Of a stretch of 64,000 bases of DNA, positions 29,657 to 38,424 are shown piece by piece. The position numbers and the translations under genes were made by a program. The notes beneath the pieces were generated by a model. It saw only the letters and a list, made by a program, of their open reading frames with translations, made no database searches and was not told the origin of the DNA. Location: positions 186,001 through 250,000 of the forward strand of contig JADJTR010000003.1 in the NCBI GenBank assembly GCA_016711085.1, in the 5' to 3' direction. Source of the DNA: Phyllobacteriaceae bacterium. GTDB lineage: Bacteria; Pseudomonadota; Alphaproteobacteria; Rhizobiales; Rhizobiaceae. How positions within the stretch are numbered: position 1 is the first letter of the stretch; each line of letters opens with the position of its first letter.

Positions 29657-30276
29657 TGATTGGAAACATCGTAAATCCGAAAAAAGACAAGCCGATATTC
29701 GCATCTCGACGAAACCTGCTGTTTGGCGGTGGCGTTCTTGCGGCCTTGGCGGCTTTCGCGGGCTGGCGCATTGCGACCACGGGTGATGCGCCGGTCATCG
29801 GCGGGCCTTTCAATCTGGTCGACGGCAAAGGCAAGCGTTGGACCGACTCCGATTTCCTCGGCAAATACCTGCTCGTCTATTTCGGCTACACCTTCTGTCC
29901 GGATGTGTGCCCGACGGCGCTCGGCGAATTGTCGGCGGCGCTCGACCGGCTGACGGCGGAACAGACGGCGCAGGTGCAGGTCGTGTTCATCTCCGTCGAT
30001 CCGAAACGCGATTTCGGCGAACGCCTCGACGAATACGGCAAGGCGTTTCACGACAAGATCATGGGTCTGTCGGGGACAAGGGAGGAAATCGACGCCGTGG
30101 CCGCCGCCTATGGCGCCAAGTACCGCTTCGCCGGGGACACGTCGACCGAGGATTACGCCATCGATCACACGTCGATCATCTATGTCATGGGCAAGGACGG
30201 CAGGTTCCTCACCCAGTTCACCCACAACGCCACGCCGGAACAGATGCTGGCGAAGCTCGAATCGGTGATCAAGTGA
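29656..30276 (+). CDS. sco: SCO1/SenC copper-delivery protein (first copy)
   Basis: A 206-residue membrane-anchored thioredoxin-fold protein of the SCO1/SenC family, which delivers copper to CuA sites. The copper ligands Cys81 and Cys85 (FGYTFCPDVCPTALGE) and His171 (YAIDHTSIIYVM) are all present. An N-terminal helix (residues about 21-40) anchors it. No ribosome site precedes ATG 29656. In this setting CuA of NosZ is a likely client, as well as a haem-copper oxidase. It runs into ubiE after four bases. Confidence 0.88.
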   Translation: MIGNIVNPKKDKPIFASRRNLLFGGGVLAALAAFAGWRIATTGDAPVIGGPFNLVDGKGKRWTDSDFLGKYLLVYFGYTFCPDVCPTALGELSAALDRLTAEQTAQVQVVFISVDPKRDFGERLDEYGKAFHDKIMGLSGTREEIDAVAAAYGAKYRFAGDTSTEDYAIDHTSIIYVMGKDGRFLTQFTHNATPEQMLAKLESVIK

Positions 30277-30280
30277 GCGC

Positions 30281-31036
30281 ATGAGCGGCCAAACGCCCAA
30301 TGGACTGGATCGCCTGCGTGGAACCTTCGGTGACGAAACCGTCACCGAGGCGGCGCGCCGCGCGCGCGTGCGCTCCCTGTTCGACGGTATCGCGCCACGC
30401 TACGATCTGATGAACGATCTCATGAGTTTCGGGCTGCATCGGCTCTGGAAGCGTAAAACCGCTTCGGCGCTTGCCTGGGCCACCGACGAGATCGACGGAC
30501 CATGGATCGATCTGGCCGGCGGAACCGGCGATCTCGCCGCTTTGCTGCGCCGGCGCGACCCGGCTCGCAGAATCGTGGTTGCCGACGCGAGCGAGGGCAT
30601 GCTGGCGGTTGCCCGCCGACGGCATCGCGACATGGAGACAATGCGGGTCGACGCGGAGGCTTTGCCGTTCGAGGACGATTCCGCAGCGGGCGTCACATTG
30701 GCTTTCGGTCTGCGCAACATGACCGATCCGGGCAGGGCGCTGCGTGAAACGGCGCGCATCCTGCGTCCCGGCGGCATGCTCGCCCTACTTGAGTTTTCGC
30801 GCGTCGCGGCGTTTTTCCGGCCGTTCTACGCGGCGCATTCGCGGCTGGTCATTCCGCTTCTGGGCCGCCTTGTCGCCGGTGACAAGGCGTCCTACGACTA
30901 CCTTGTGCAATCCATCCGGATCTTTCCCGACGCCGATACGGTTTCGGCCGAATTGCGCGCCGCAGGGCTGCGCGTGGCGAACGTCAAGACCTTCATGTTC
31001 GGCGTTGCGGCGCTGCACCTGGCCATCAAGCCCTGA
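30281..31036 (+). CDS. ubiE: UbiE/MenG-type quinone C-methyltransferase
   Basis: A 251-residue SAM-dependent methyltransferase of the UbiE/MenG family, which methylates demethylmenaquinone and/or the ubiquinone ring precursor. The N-terminus (VRSLFDGIAPRYDLMNDLMSFGLHRLWKR) and the SAM site (WIDLAGGTGDLAALL) are typical, as is LAFGLRNMTDP. It lies between sco and a MenA gene, so this copy may be dedicated to menaquinone. A second ubiE elsewhere in the genome cannot be excluded. Confidence 0.88.
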   Translation: MSGQTPNGLDRLRGTFGDETVTEAARRARVRSLFDGIAPRYDLMNDLMSFGLHRLWKRKTASALAWATDEIDGPWIDLAGGTGDLAALLRRRDPARRIVVADASEGMLAVARRRHRDMETMRVDAEALPFEDDSAAGVTLAFGLRNMTDPGRALRETARILRPGGMLALLEFSRVAAFFRPFYAAHSRLVIPLLGRLVAGDKASYDYLVQSIRIFPDADTVSAELRAAGLRVANVKTFMFGVAALHLAIKP

Positions 31037-31043
31037 GCCGACG

Positions 31044-31973
31044 ATGAACATGCCCTTGATTCCCGCAACCGATGCCACCGAGGCGCTGCGCCGCCTGCCT
31101 CGCCCCGCATTGTGGGTGCTGGCGGCGCGGCTGAAGACACTGGCGCTGTCGATCACGCCGGTCCTCGCCGGAACCTGGCTCGCCGCGCGGGAGGGTAACT
31201 GGCGCGCCGATATCCTCGTTGCGGCGATGGCGTCCGCCGCCGCCATCCAGATCGGCACCAATCTGTGGAACGACGCGGCCGATGCGCAAAGCGGCGTCGA
31301 TTCTGGCGAAAGGCTCGGTCCGCCACGCATGACCGCGTTGGGTTTGCTCGACGCCGGTCAGGTGCGCAAGGCGGCCGCCGCGGCATTCGGGCTGGCCGCG
31401 CTTGCCGGGCTGTTTCTGGCGTCCGTCGGCGGTTGGCCGATCGTCGTTATCGGTCTGGCGTCGCTGCTGCTCGGCTTTCTCTATTCGATGGGGCCATATC
31501 CGCTCTCGGCTACCCCGGTCGGCGAATTGCTGGTGATTGCGTTTTTTGGCGTCGTCGCGGTCGCGGCGACGACCTGGCTGCACGGTTCGCCGCTGACCGG
31601 CGACGTGCTTTGGACCGGTATGTTCCTCGGGCTTCCGGCGGCCTCCGTGCTGCTCGTCAACAACCATCGCGACCGGGTGGGCGACGAACGCAACGGTCGG
31701 CGCACGCTGGCGATCCTGATCGGCGAAGGCGCATCCCGGGTGCTTTTCTCGCTGTTCAACCTTGCCGCGCTGACCGGTTTGCTGTGGATTCATGGTATTT
31801 GCCGCGAAAACGCACTCGCCATCGCCGCCGTCGCGATATTTGCCCTTTTTCTCTCGCGACGCATGTCGGTTCTGCCCGTTTCGCGCGCCCTCAACGGCGT
31901 ATTGGCGTTGACCGCGCTCTACCAGCTCGCGCTGCTCGCGGTTTTCGCCCTCTCGGACCTGTTGTGCCTTTGA
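31044..31973 (+). CDS. menA: MenA-type 1,4-dihydroxy-2-naphthoate polyprenyltransferase
   Basis: A 309-residue UbiA-superfamily membrane enzyme with eight or nine helices. The first prenyl-diphosphate site is NLWNDAADAQSGVD (residues 73-86). The second is NNHRDRVGDERNGRRTLA (206-223), matching the MenA signature N-N-x-R-D-x-x-x-D-x-x-x-G-K/R-R-T-L-A rather than UbiA, ChlG or CyoE. MenA attaches the isoprenoid tail in menaquinone synthesis. The ATG at 31044 follows ubiE by seven bases. The neighbours (nor, nos) suggest a menaquinone link to N2O reduction; no men genes for earlier steps are in the window. Confidence 0.85.
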   Translation: MNMPLIPATDATEALRRLPRPALWVLAARLKTLALSITPVLAGTWLAAREGNWRADILVAAMASAAAIQIGTNLWNDAADAQSGVDSGERLGPPRMTALGLLDAGQVRKAAAAAFGLAALAGLFLASVGGWPIVVIGLASLLLGFLYSMGPYPLSATPVGELLVIAFFGVVAVAATTWLHGSPLTGDVLWTGMFLGLPAASVLLVNNHRDRVGDERNGRRTLAILIGEGASRVLFSLFNLAALTGLLWIHGICRENALAIAAVAIFALFLSRRMSVLPVSRALNGVLALTALYQLALLAVFALSDLLCL

Positions 31974-31981
31974 AAAACATG

Positions 31982-32011
31982 AAACCGCCGCGGCGATGGC
32001 CGCGGCGGTTT
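31982..32011. terminator. Bidirectional terminator between menA and dsrE-like gene
   Basis: A 13-bp perfect stem, AAACCGCCGCGGC with GCCGCGGCGGTTT, around a GATG loop, lies between two convergent stop codons. A/T at the stem base gives terminator character in both directions. Confidence 0.8.
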
Positions 32012-32034
32012 GGAAGCGAACGATTCGTCGGCAA

Positions 32035-32472
32035 TTACCAGCTGATGACCTGGTAGTTCGGGTCGAACAGATATTCCGACACGACTTCCGGCGCGCCTGG
32101 CACAACGCCCTCGATCAAATCGCCGGGCATGATGTTGTGCAAATTCATGCAGACGCTGCAGATGATGACCTTGCCACCCTTGGCGATGACATCCTGCAGC
32201 CAGACCTGCAGGGATTTGTCCTGGAAGCTGGTTTGCGGCACGTTTTTCGTCGCGATGAGCACGGCGTCGCCATTGAGGAAGAACGCGATCGGGTGGCCGC
32301 GCTCATTGAGCTTCAGCGCATGGGCGAAGGCGTGGCCGGCCTTGACCGTGTCCTTGGTGGCGAGGTTGACGTAGAGGCCCATCTCCTTGTTTTCGGACGC
32401 CTGCGCGGCAAGGGGAGCGGCGAGAATCCCGGCGGCCATGAAACCAGCGAGGATTATTTTGAGTATCGACAT
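32035..32472 (-). CDS. Exported DsrE-family protein
   Basis: A 145-residue protein with a signal peptide (MSILKIILAGFMAAGILAAPLAAQA) and a DsrE/DsrF-like domain. It contains GHAFAHALKLNERGHPIAFFLNGDAVLIA and KVIICSVCMNLHNI, with Cys105 and Cys108 where DsrE proteins carry sulfur-handling cysteines. AGGAG precedes the start. DsrE-like genes with signal peptides are seen near copper and nitrous oxide genes; sulfur delivery for the Cu4S site of NosZ is conceivable but not shown. Confidence 0.78.
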   Translation of the reverse strand: MSILKIILAGFMAAGILAAPLAAQASENKEMGLYVNLATKDTVKAGHAFAHALKLNERGHPIAFFLNGDAVLIATKNVPQTSFQDKSLQVWLQDVIAKGGKVIICSVCMNLHNIMPGDLIEGVVPGAPEVVSEYLFDPNYQVISW

Positions 32473-32543
32473 GTTTCTCCTATTGCGGACGACGATCGGA
32501 CCCGGCCGGTCGTCGTGGCCGTGGTCCCGGATCCCTGATTCGT

Positions 32544-33195
32544 TCAGCCGGCGTGCATAGCGCCCGGTCCCATGACCGGCATTTTCAGCGACACCTCGCC
32601 GGCCTTTTCGAAGACCAGCGTGACGTCGAGCATCGCGCCCTGTTGCAGCCGTTCCTTGAGATTGATGAACATCACATGGAACGAACCAGGCTTCAGCTCG
32701 ACCGCGCCATTGGCCGGCACGTCAATGAAGTCGACCTTTCGCATCGCCTTCATGCCGTTTTCCTCGATATGGGTGTGAAGCTCGACAATTTCGGAGACGC
32801 CCGACTTGGCGGAGACGAGTTTGTCGGCGTCGCCGGCGTTGGCGATGACCATGAAGCCGGCGCCGGCCTGCGCCATCATCGGCGAAGCGCGGGCGAAGGC
32901 GCCCGAAATGGTCAGATTGCCGAGCTTGATGTCTTCGGCGAGGGCGGGGAATGCAGCGTAGACGGCGCAGGCCGTCGCCGCCGGCCAGACAGACGAGACA
33001 GTCGTCGGCGTCGTCGCTTTGGCCTTGCGAATTGGAATTGCCGTCGAGCGACGCGATGCTCACGCACCAAACGCCATCGTCGGCGGCGGCAAGGGCGAGC
33101 AGACCCGGCGCTGCGATCTGGAATAGCGGCAGAATCAGGAGAATCCCGGCAAGGAACCCCTTCAATCTGCGCCAAAAGCCCGATCTGCTCGTCAT
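32544..33195 (-). CDS. DUF2946-like/PCu(A)C copper-chaperone gene, frameshifted
   Basis: The downstream part (from about 32960 to 32544) reads AEDIKLGNLTISGAFARASPMMAQAGAGFMVI, then HTHIEENGMKAMRKVDFIDVP and LKPGSFHVMFINLKERL. This is a PCu(A)C periplasmic copper chaperone with its His/Met ligands. No start codon exists in that frame after the previous stop. Upstream, another frame starts at ATG 33195 with a membrane segment (LKGFLAGILLILPLFQIAAPGLLAL) and DDCLVCL, like DUF2946 proteins. A one-base indel near 32972-32992 would join them into one roughly 217-residue protein. Otherwise two genes overlap and one lacks a start. Copper delivery to NosZ is the likely role. Confidence 0.7.
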
Positions 33196-33272
33196 TTGCG
33201 TTTTGCGTTCCAAACCGGCCGGACCCAAAAACCGGCCTGCGACAAGAACGCCGTATTTCGCATCCGACAGCC

Positions 33273-33286
33273 TTAACGAAAGTCAA
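33273..33286. promoter_or_regulatory. FNR/Dnr-type box before nosZ
   Basis: TTAACGAAAGTCAA resembles TTGAC-N4-GTCAA with one mismatch. It lies between the divergent copper-chaperone gene (start 33195) and nosZ (start 33403) and could serve both. For nosZ a class II position predicts a transcript start near 33321 and an 82-base leader. Confidence 0.6.
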
Positions 33287-33402
33287 GGAGCGCAAACGCG
33301 CCATTTGGGATTGGTCCCGCGGCGATTGGCAGAGCGGCCGGTCGCCGACGGTCGGCCGGGCCGCTTATCGGACTTCCCGGCCGGGATTCCTGAGGGCACA
33401 TC

Positions 33403-35697
33403 ATGTTCAACTCCATTCGCAAAAGCCTCCTGGCGACGACCGGTTTCGCCGCCATGGGTCTGGCGCTGTCGGCCACCGGTTCATCGGCGGAAACGCTCGA
33501 TGAGGTGCTGGCCCGGCGCGGCCTGACCCAGAAAGACCTGCTCGCGGCGGCGAAGACCTACACGCCGACCGGCAAACGCGACGAATTCATCGTCTTCTCC
33601 TCCGGCGGACAATCCGGCCAGATCATCGTCTACGGCGTGCCGTCGATGCGCATTCTGAAATACGTCTCCGTGTTCACGCCCGAGCCGTGGCAAGGCTACG
33701 GATTCGATGAGGAATCCAAAAAGGTCCTCGATCAAGGTAAAATCGACGGCCGCGAAATCCAGTGGGGCGACACCCACCACCCGGCGCTTTCGGAGACGAA
33801 CGGCGAGCCCGACGGCGAGTTCGTCTTCATCAACGACAAATCCGCGCCGCGCATCGGCGTCATTTCGCTGCACGATTTCGAAACGCAGCAAATTGTCGTC
33901 AATCCGATCATGCAGTCTGAACACGGCGGCGCCTTTGTCACTCCGAATTCCGACTACATCATTGAAGCCGCCCAGTATCCGGGCGTGCTTGGCCGCGGCT
34001 TCGCGCCGCTGTCGGAATTCAACGAAAAATTCCGCGGCGCGGTGACCTACTGGAAATTCAACCGCGAAAAAGGCCGCATCGAGCCGGAGAATTCGTTCTC
34101 CATCGAGCTGCCGCCCTACACCCAGGATCTGTCCGACGCCGGCAAGCTCGTCTCCGACGGCTGGTCGTTCACCAACTCGTTCTGCGCCGAGCGCTATGTC
34201 GGCGGCATCGAGTCCGGCCGTCCGCCGTTCGAGGCCGGCTGCTCGCAGAACGACACCGACTACCTGCACATCATCAACTGGAAGAAGGCCGAGGAAGTCT
34301 TCAAGGCCGGCAAGTTCACGAAGATCAACGATCATCCGGTGATCACCATGCAGACGGCGATCGACGAAGGGCTCGTCTATCTCGTCGCCGAGCCTAAGTC
34401 ACCGCATGGAGTCGACGTTTCGCCGGACGGCAAGTACATCGTTGTCGGCGGCAAGCTCGACACTCAGGCGTCGGTCTACTCGTTCGAGAAGATCAAAGCC
34501 GCGGTTGATTCGAAGAAATTCGTCGGCAAGGACTCCTACGGCTTGCCGATCATCGCCATGGAAGATGCACTGCACAAGCAGGTGCCGCTCGGCCTCGGCC
34601 CGCTGCACAACCAGTTCGACTCCAAGCCCTGCGTCGTCTATACCTCGCTCTATGTCGACAGCCAGGTGGCCAAGTGGGACTATTGCGAAGGCAAGGTGCT
34701 CGACAAGATCTCGGTGCACTACAACATCGGGCATCTGGTCGCGATGGAAGGCGAGAGCGTCAAGCCGGCGGGCAAATACCTGATCGCGCTCAACAAGCTC
34801 GCCATCGACCGCTTCAACCCGGTCGGGCCGCTGCATCCGCAGAACCATCAGCTCATCGACATTTCTGGCGACAAGATGGAGCTGGTCTATGACATGCCGG
34901 TGCCGCTGGGCGAGCCGCACTACGCCGCGGCGATTTCGGCCGACAAGCTGAAGCCGCTGGTGCGCTACGCCTACGGCACCGACAGCCGCACCGGCGAGAA
35001 GCATCCGGACGCGGTGCGCCCGGGTTCGGAAAAGATCGTGCGTGAACCGGGCAAAGTGAAAGTTTTCATGACCGCCATCCGCTCGCACTTCACGCCCGAA
35101 ATCGTCGAAGTGGAGGAGGGAGACGAAGTCGAATTCGTCGTCACCAACTCCGAGCGCGCCGAGGACGAAACCCACGGTTTCTCGATCTCGACCTACAACG
35201 TCAACCTGTCGCTCGAGCCGGGCAAGACGGCGACGGCCAAGATCAAGGCCGACAAGCCGGGCGTCTTCTCCTACTACTGCACCGAGTTCTGCTCGGCGCT
35301 GCATCTGGAGATGACCGGTTTCCTCGTCGTCAAGCCGAAGGGCTACCAGGACGCCGGCGCTGGCGCGGCCGCGGGTCAGGCCTACACCAAGGCCGACTAC
35401 GACAAGCAGTTCAAGACCTGCGTCGACACGCAGGCCGTGATCGACAGCGTCGTCGCCTACATCGTCTCCACCGATTTCAAGGCCTATCCGGATGTCGTCG
35501 CCCTCGTGGAAGACGCCACGGACCAGCTGAAATTCGCCGAGGAGGCGAAAGTCAAGGCCGAGGAAGCGGCGAAGAAGGAAGACTGGCAGAACGCGACCCT
35601 GTGGGCCGGCCAGTGGTGGCAGTACCAGGTCAAGGCCGCCGACATCGGCCTGCGCGCCAAGAACCTGCTCGACGAAAAGGGCGCCAAACCCAAGTGA
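33403..35697 (+). CDS. nosZ: Nitrous oxide reductase NosZ, clade II (Sec-type)
   Basis: A 764-residue periplasmic copper enzyme that reduces N2O to N2. The signal peptide (MFNSIRKSLLATTGFAAMG, cleaved after SSA) has no twin arginine, so export is Sec-type as in clade II enzymes; clade I NosZ uses Tat. Catalytic-site histidines appear in GDTHHPALSE (His125, His126), PHGVDVSPDGKY and HYNIGHLVA. The CuA motif CTEFCSALHLEM gives Cys626, Cys630, His634 and Met637. About 100 extra helical, Lys/Ala-rich residues follow the CuA domain, without a haem motif. It begins the nos operon, with no nosR before it. Confidence 0.95.
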   Translation: MFNSIRKSLLATTGFAAMGLALSATGSSAETLDEVLARRGLTQKDLLAAAKTYTPTGKRDEFIVFSSGGQSGQIIVYGVPSMRILKYVSVFTPEPWQGYGFDEESKKVLDQGKIDGREIQWGDTHHPALSETNGEPDGEFVFINDKSAPRIGVISLHDFETQQIVVNPIMQSEHGGAFVTPNSDYIIEAAQYPGVLGRGFAPLSEFNEKFRGAVTYWKFNREKGRIEPENSFSIELPPYTQDLSDAGKLVSDGWSFTNSFCAERYVGGIESGRPPFEAGCSQNDTDYLHIINWKKAEEVFKAGKFTKINDHPVITMQTAIDEGLVYLVAEPKSPHGVDVSPDGKYIVVGGKLDTQASVYSFEKIKAAVDSKKFVGKDSYGLPIIAMEDALHKQVPLGLGPLHNQFDSKPCVVYTSLYVDSQVAKWDYCEGKVLDKISVHYNIGHLVAMEGESVKPAGKYLIALNKLAIDRFNPVGPLHPQNHQLIDISGDKMELVYDMPVPLGEPHYAAAISADKLKPLVRYAYGTDSRTGEKHPDAVRPGSEKIVREPGKVKVFMTAIRSHFTPEIVEVEEGDEVEFVVTNSERAEDETHGFSISTYNVNLSLEPGKTATAKIKADKPGVFSYYCTEFCSALHLEMTGFLVVKPKGYQDAGAGAAAGQAYTKADYDKQFKTCVDTQAVIDSVVAYIVSTDFKAYPDVVALVEDATDQLKFAEEAKVKAEEAAKKEDWQNATLWAGQWWQYQVKAADIGLRAKNLLDEKGAKPK

Positions 35698-35765
35698 TGC
35701 GAACCGACCGGGCGGCGGCTCCGGCCGCCGCCCGTTTCATAAAATGAGGGAAACGGAAAAAAGCC

Positions 35766-36419
35766 ATGGGCAGATCAGTCACACTCGTCTTCGCCGCCGC
35801 ACTGGCAGCGTTCATCGCCGCTCCGGCGCTCGCCGATGACATCGCCGATGGCGAGAAGCTCTACAAGACCAAGACCTGCATGGCGTGCCACGGCCTGAAA
35901 GGCGCTCGGCCGATCCAGACCTATCCGGCGCTTGCCGGGCAGAACGAGAAATACCTCCTGACGCAGATGCAGGACATCAAGTCGGCGAAGCGCATTGCCA
36001 GCAAGGATCCGGCCACCGGCCATCCCTACACCGAGGGCATGCAAGCGGTGATGCATCTGCTCAACGACGACGAACTGAAAACGATCGCCAAATATCTGAC
36101 ATCGCTTGAACCGGGCAAACCGAAGGCGATCGACCCGCCGCCGTCGCAGGACGATCTCGCCGCCGGTCTCGCGGCGTTCAAGAAACTCGGTTGCGTCGCC
36201 TGTCACGGCGCCGACGGCAAGAAGACCAATGTCGCGACCTACCCGATCATCGCCGGCCTGCAGCGCGACTATCTCGTGCGCCAGATGACCGACATGCGCG
36301 ACGGCGTGCGGGTCAACGGCCAGTCGAAGCTGATGCTGGGCGTCATCAAGAAAGCCGACGACGCCGCCATCGCGGCGATCGCCAATTACATCTCGCAGGT
36401 CGACAGATCGGCGAAGTGA
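35766..36419 (+). CDS. nosC1: Dihaem cytochrome c of the nos operon (NosC1)
   Basis: A 217-residue c4-like cytochrome with a signal peptide (cleavage after ALA near residue 23) and two CXXCH sites, CMACH at 38-42 and CVACH at 143-147, in two similar halves. In clade II nos operons such cytochromes (cy/nosC1) pass electrons from NosG/H to NosZ. It follows nosZ by 68 bases and precedes a second dihaem cytochrome. Confidence 0.88.
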   Translation: MGRSVTLVFAAALAAFIAAPALADDIADGEKLYKTKTCMACHGLKGARPIQTYPALAGQNEKYLLTQMQDIKSAKRIASKDPATGHPYTEGMQAVMHLLNDDELKTIAKYLTSLEPGKPKAIDPPPSQDDLAAGLAAFKKLGCVACHGADGKKTNVATYPIIAGLQRDYLVRQMTDMRDGVRVNGQSKLMLGVIKKADDAAIAAIANYISQVDRSAK

Positions 36420-36445
36420 AGACGAGGGAACCGGAGAAGAAAACC

Positions 36446-37171
36446 ATGTTGAAGAAACTCACCCTTGCGCTGGCCGTGACGGCCGCCGCAGCATTCGTCG
36501 CGCCGTCGTTCGCCGAGGACGCGCCGGCCGAAGCGCCGAAAGCGTGGAACGAGGGCGGCGGCGAACAGGACGAGGCTCTCGGCCTGACGCCGAACCTCGA
36601 GAATGGCCGCGACGTCTACGAGGTTTGCTCGGCTTGCCACCAGATCAACGGCTGGGGCTTGACTGATGGCACATTCCCGCAGATCGCCGGCCAGCATCCC
36701 AAGGTCGCGATCAAGCAGCTTGCCGACATCCGCGCGCTCAACCGCGACAACCCGACCATGTATCCCTTTGCCCTGCCGCAGGAAATCGGCGGGCCGCAAT
36801 CGATCGCCGACGTGGCGGCCTATATCGCCAAGTTGCCGATGAACCCGGAAAACGGCGTCGGCCCCGGCACAGCGCTGGAGAAGGGCGCGCAGCTCTACAA
36901 GGATAATTGCGTTCGCTGCCATGGCGAGTCCGGCGAAGGCAATGACGAGAAATACTTCCCGCGCATCCAGGGCCAGCACTATTCCTACCTGTTGCGCCAA
37001 TACCAGTGGATCAAGGAAGGCAAGCGCCGCAACGCCAACCCGGAGATGGTCGAGCAGATCAAGAACTTCACCGACGACGACACAATCGCGGTGCTCGATT
37101 ATGTCTCGCGCCTGAAGCCGCCGAAGGAGATGCTGGCGGAGCCCGGTTGGCAGAACCCAGACTTCCAGTGA
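36446..37171 (+). CDS. nosC2: Dihaem cytochrome c of the nos operon (NosC2)
   Basis: A 241-residue exported cytochrome (signal peptide to about residue 23) with CSACH at 61-65 and CVRCH at 155-159. The second domain contains YSYLLRQYQWIKEGKRRNAN, typical of c4/c554-type folds. It lies 26 bases after NosC1 and likely forms the electron chain to NosZ with it. The ATG at 36446 follows GGAGAAGAAAACC. Confidence 0.88.
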   Translation: MLKKLTLALAVTAAAAFVAPSFAEDAPAEAPKAWNEGGGEQDEALGLTPNLENGRDVYEVCSACHQINGWGLTDGTFPQIAGQHPKVAIKQLADIRALNRDNPTMYPFALPQEIGGPQSIADVAAYIAKLPMNPENGVGPGTALEKGAQLYKDNCVRCHGESGEGNDEKYFPRIQGQHYSYLLRQYQWIKEGKRRNANPEMVEQIKNFTDDDTIAVLDYVSRLKPPKEMLAEPGWQNPDFQ

Positions 37172-37232
37172 CATGGCAATGCCGCGCGGGCCATGACGCC
37201 CGCGCGGTTTTCTCCAGAACAGGAATTCCGAG

Positions 37233-38417
37233 ATGGCCGAGCAATCGTCCTCGCGGCGCGGCATCGTCTTTCGCGCCCTGACCCTCGTCGCGGTCGCGCT
37301 GATCGCCGCGTCGTTTTTCGCGCCAGGATGGTGGGTGTCGCTGAAGGCGCCCAACTACCCGGAAGCGACGTTTCCCGACGGCATCCGCATCCATTTCCAC
37401 ATGGATTCGGTACGCAACGGTTGCCAGATCCGCGCCAGCCAGGAAGTCGAGGAGGACGAAGCGCTCGATTGCGTCCACGAGATGGACACCATCAACCACT
37501 ATGTCGGCATGTACCCGATCGCATCGGGCGGTCCGGTGGAAAAGGCCTATTCGCCTTTTCTGTTTTCCTTCCTGATCGTCATGGCGCTGGCCTTCGCCGC
37601 GCCGGGGCGCAAAAGCCGCATGGCCGTTTCCGTGCTCGGCTACGGCGCCATCGCCGTGTGGATGGGCATGACCATGTACATGCCCGGCGGCATCGCCTTT
37701 CAAGGCAAGGGCTATGTCTACGGACTGGTCAATTCCCTCGGCCTCGATGTCGCCGAAACTGTCGACGATTCAAACCTCGCGCCGATCGTCAGGCAATTGC
37801 GGGATTCGCTGGCCAAGTCGCAACCGCAAGAACCGGCCGCCGCGGCCGGCGCTGTGGCGACCAAGGACGGGCTGATCGCCAAGTTGAAAACCAATTTCAA
37901 CATCGACCAGTTCAAGAAGCCGGCTGAAAAGCGCCTGGAATGGACCGGTTCCGGATTGCAAGTGCTGGCATGGCACTACGAAAAGAGCCTGGCGCGCTGG
38001 TTCAACATTCCCGAAAAGAACGGCCCGCTCGCCGCGATGATGGATTCGATCGCGACGCTGCTCGGCGCCGCCATTCTCGGGGCCATGGCGCTGATGATCT
38101 TCGCCGCGTGGAGCGTACGCTCGCCGTTCTACTGGTTGCTGGTGCTGGCGCCGGCGATCCTGCCGATCGGCTTCCTCGCCGAATATTCGGCTTGGCTGTG
38201 GTGGTACGGCCACAGCCTCAACGAAATGGGCGCGTTTACGCTCAAACCGTTCATGCCGACGGTGTTTGGCCAGGGCAAGGTGGCGCAATTCACGACCTAT
38301 TCCTACCCGCACTACGGTTTTGCCCTGATGGTTGCCTCGTCCGTGCTGCTGGCGCTTGCGGGGTTGATCCGCGCCAAGCAATTGCGCCTGGCCGGCGACA
38401 CCGCGGAGAATCTTTGA
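37233..38417 (+). CDS. nosB: NosB, clade II nos membrane protein
   Basis: A 394-residue membrane protein with helices near residues 13-35, 105-150, 270-300 and 305-385, and a large extracytoplasmic section between. Motifs ASFFAPGWWVSLKAPNYPEATFPDGIRIHFHMDSVRNGCQ and ETDTINHYVGMYPI-like sequence (here EMDTINHYVGMYPIASGG) match NosB, a protein found almost only with clade II NosZ. Its biochemical role is unknown. It lies between the cytochromes and nosD, as in other clade II operons. Confidence 0.88.
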   Translation: MAEQSSSRRGIVFRALTLVAVALIAASFFAPGWWVSLKAPNYPEATFPDGIRIHFHMDSVRNGCQIRASQEVEEDEALDCVHEMDTINHYVGMYPIASGGPVEKAYSPFLFSFLIVMALAFAAPGRKSRMAVSVLGYGAIAVWMGMTMYMPGGIAFQGKGYVYGLVNSLGLDVAETVDDSNLAPIVRQLRDSLAKSQPQEPAAAAGAVATKDGLIAKLKTNFNIDQFKKPAEKRLEWTGSGLQVLAWHYEKSLARWFNIPEKNGPLAAMMDSIATLLGAAILGAMALMIFAAWSVRSPFYWLLVLAPAILPIGFLAEYSAWLWWYGHSLNEMGAFTLKPFMPTVFGQGKVAQFTTYSYPHYGFALMVASSVLLALAGLIRAKQLRLAGDTAENL

Positions 38418-38424
38418 GGTCGCC

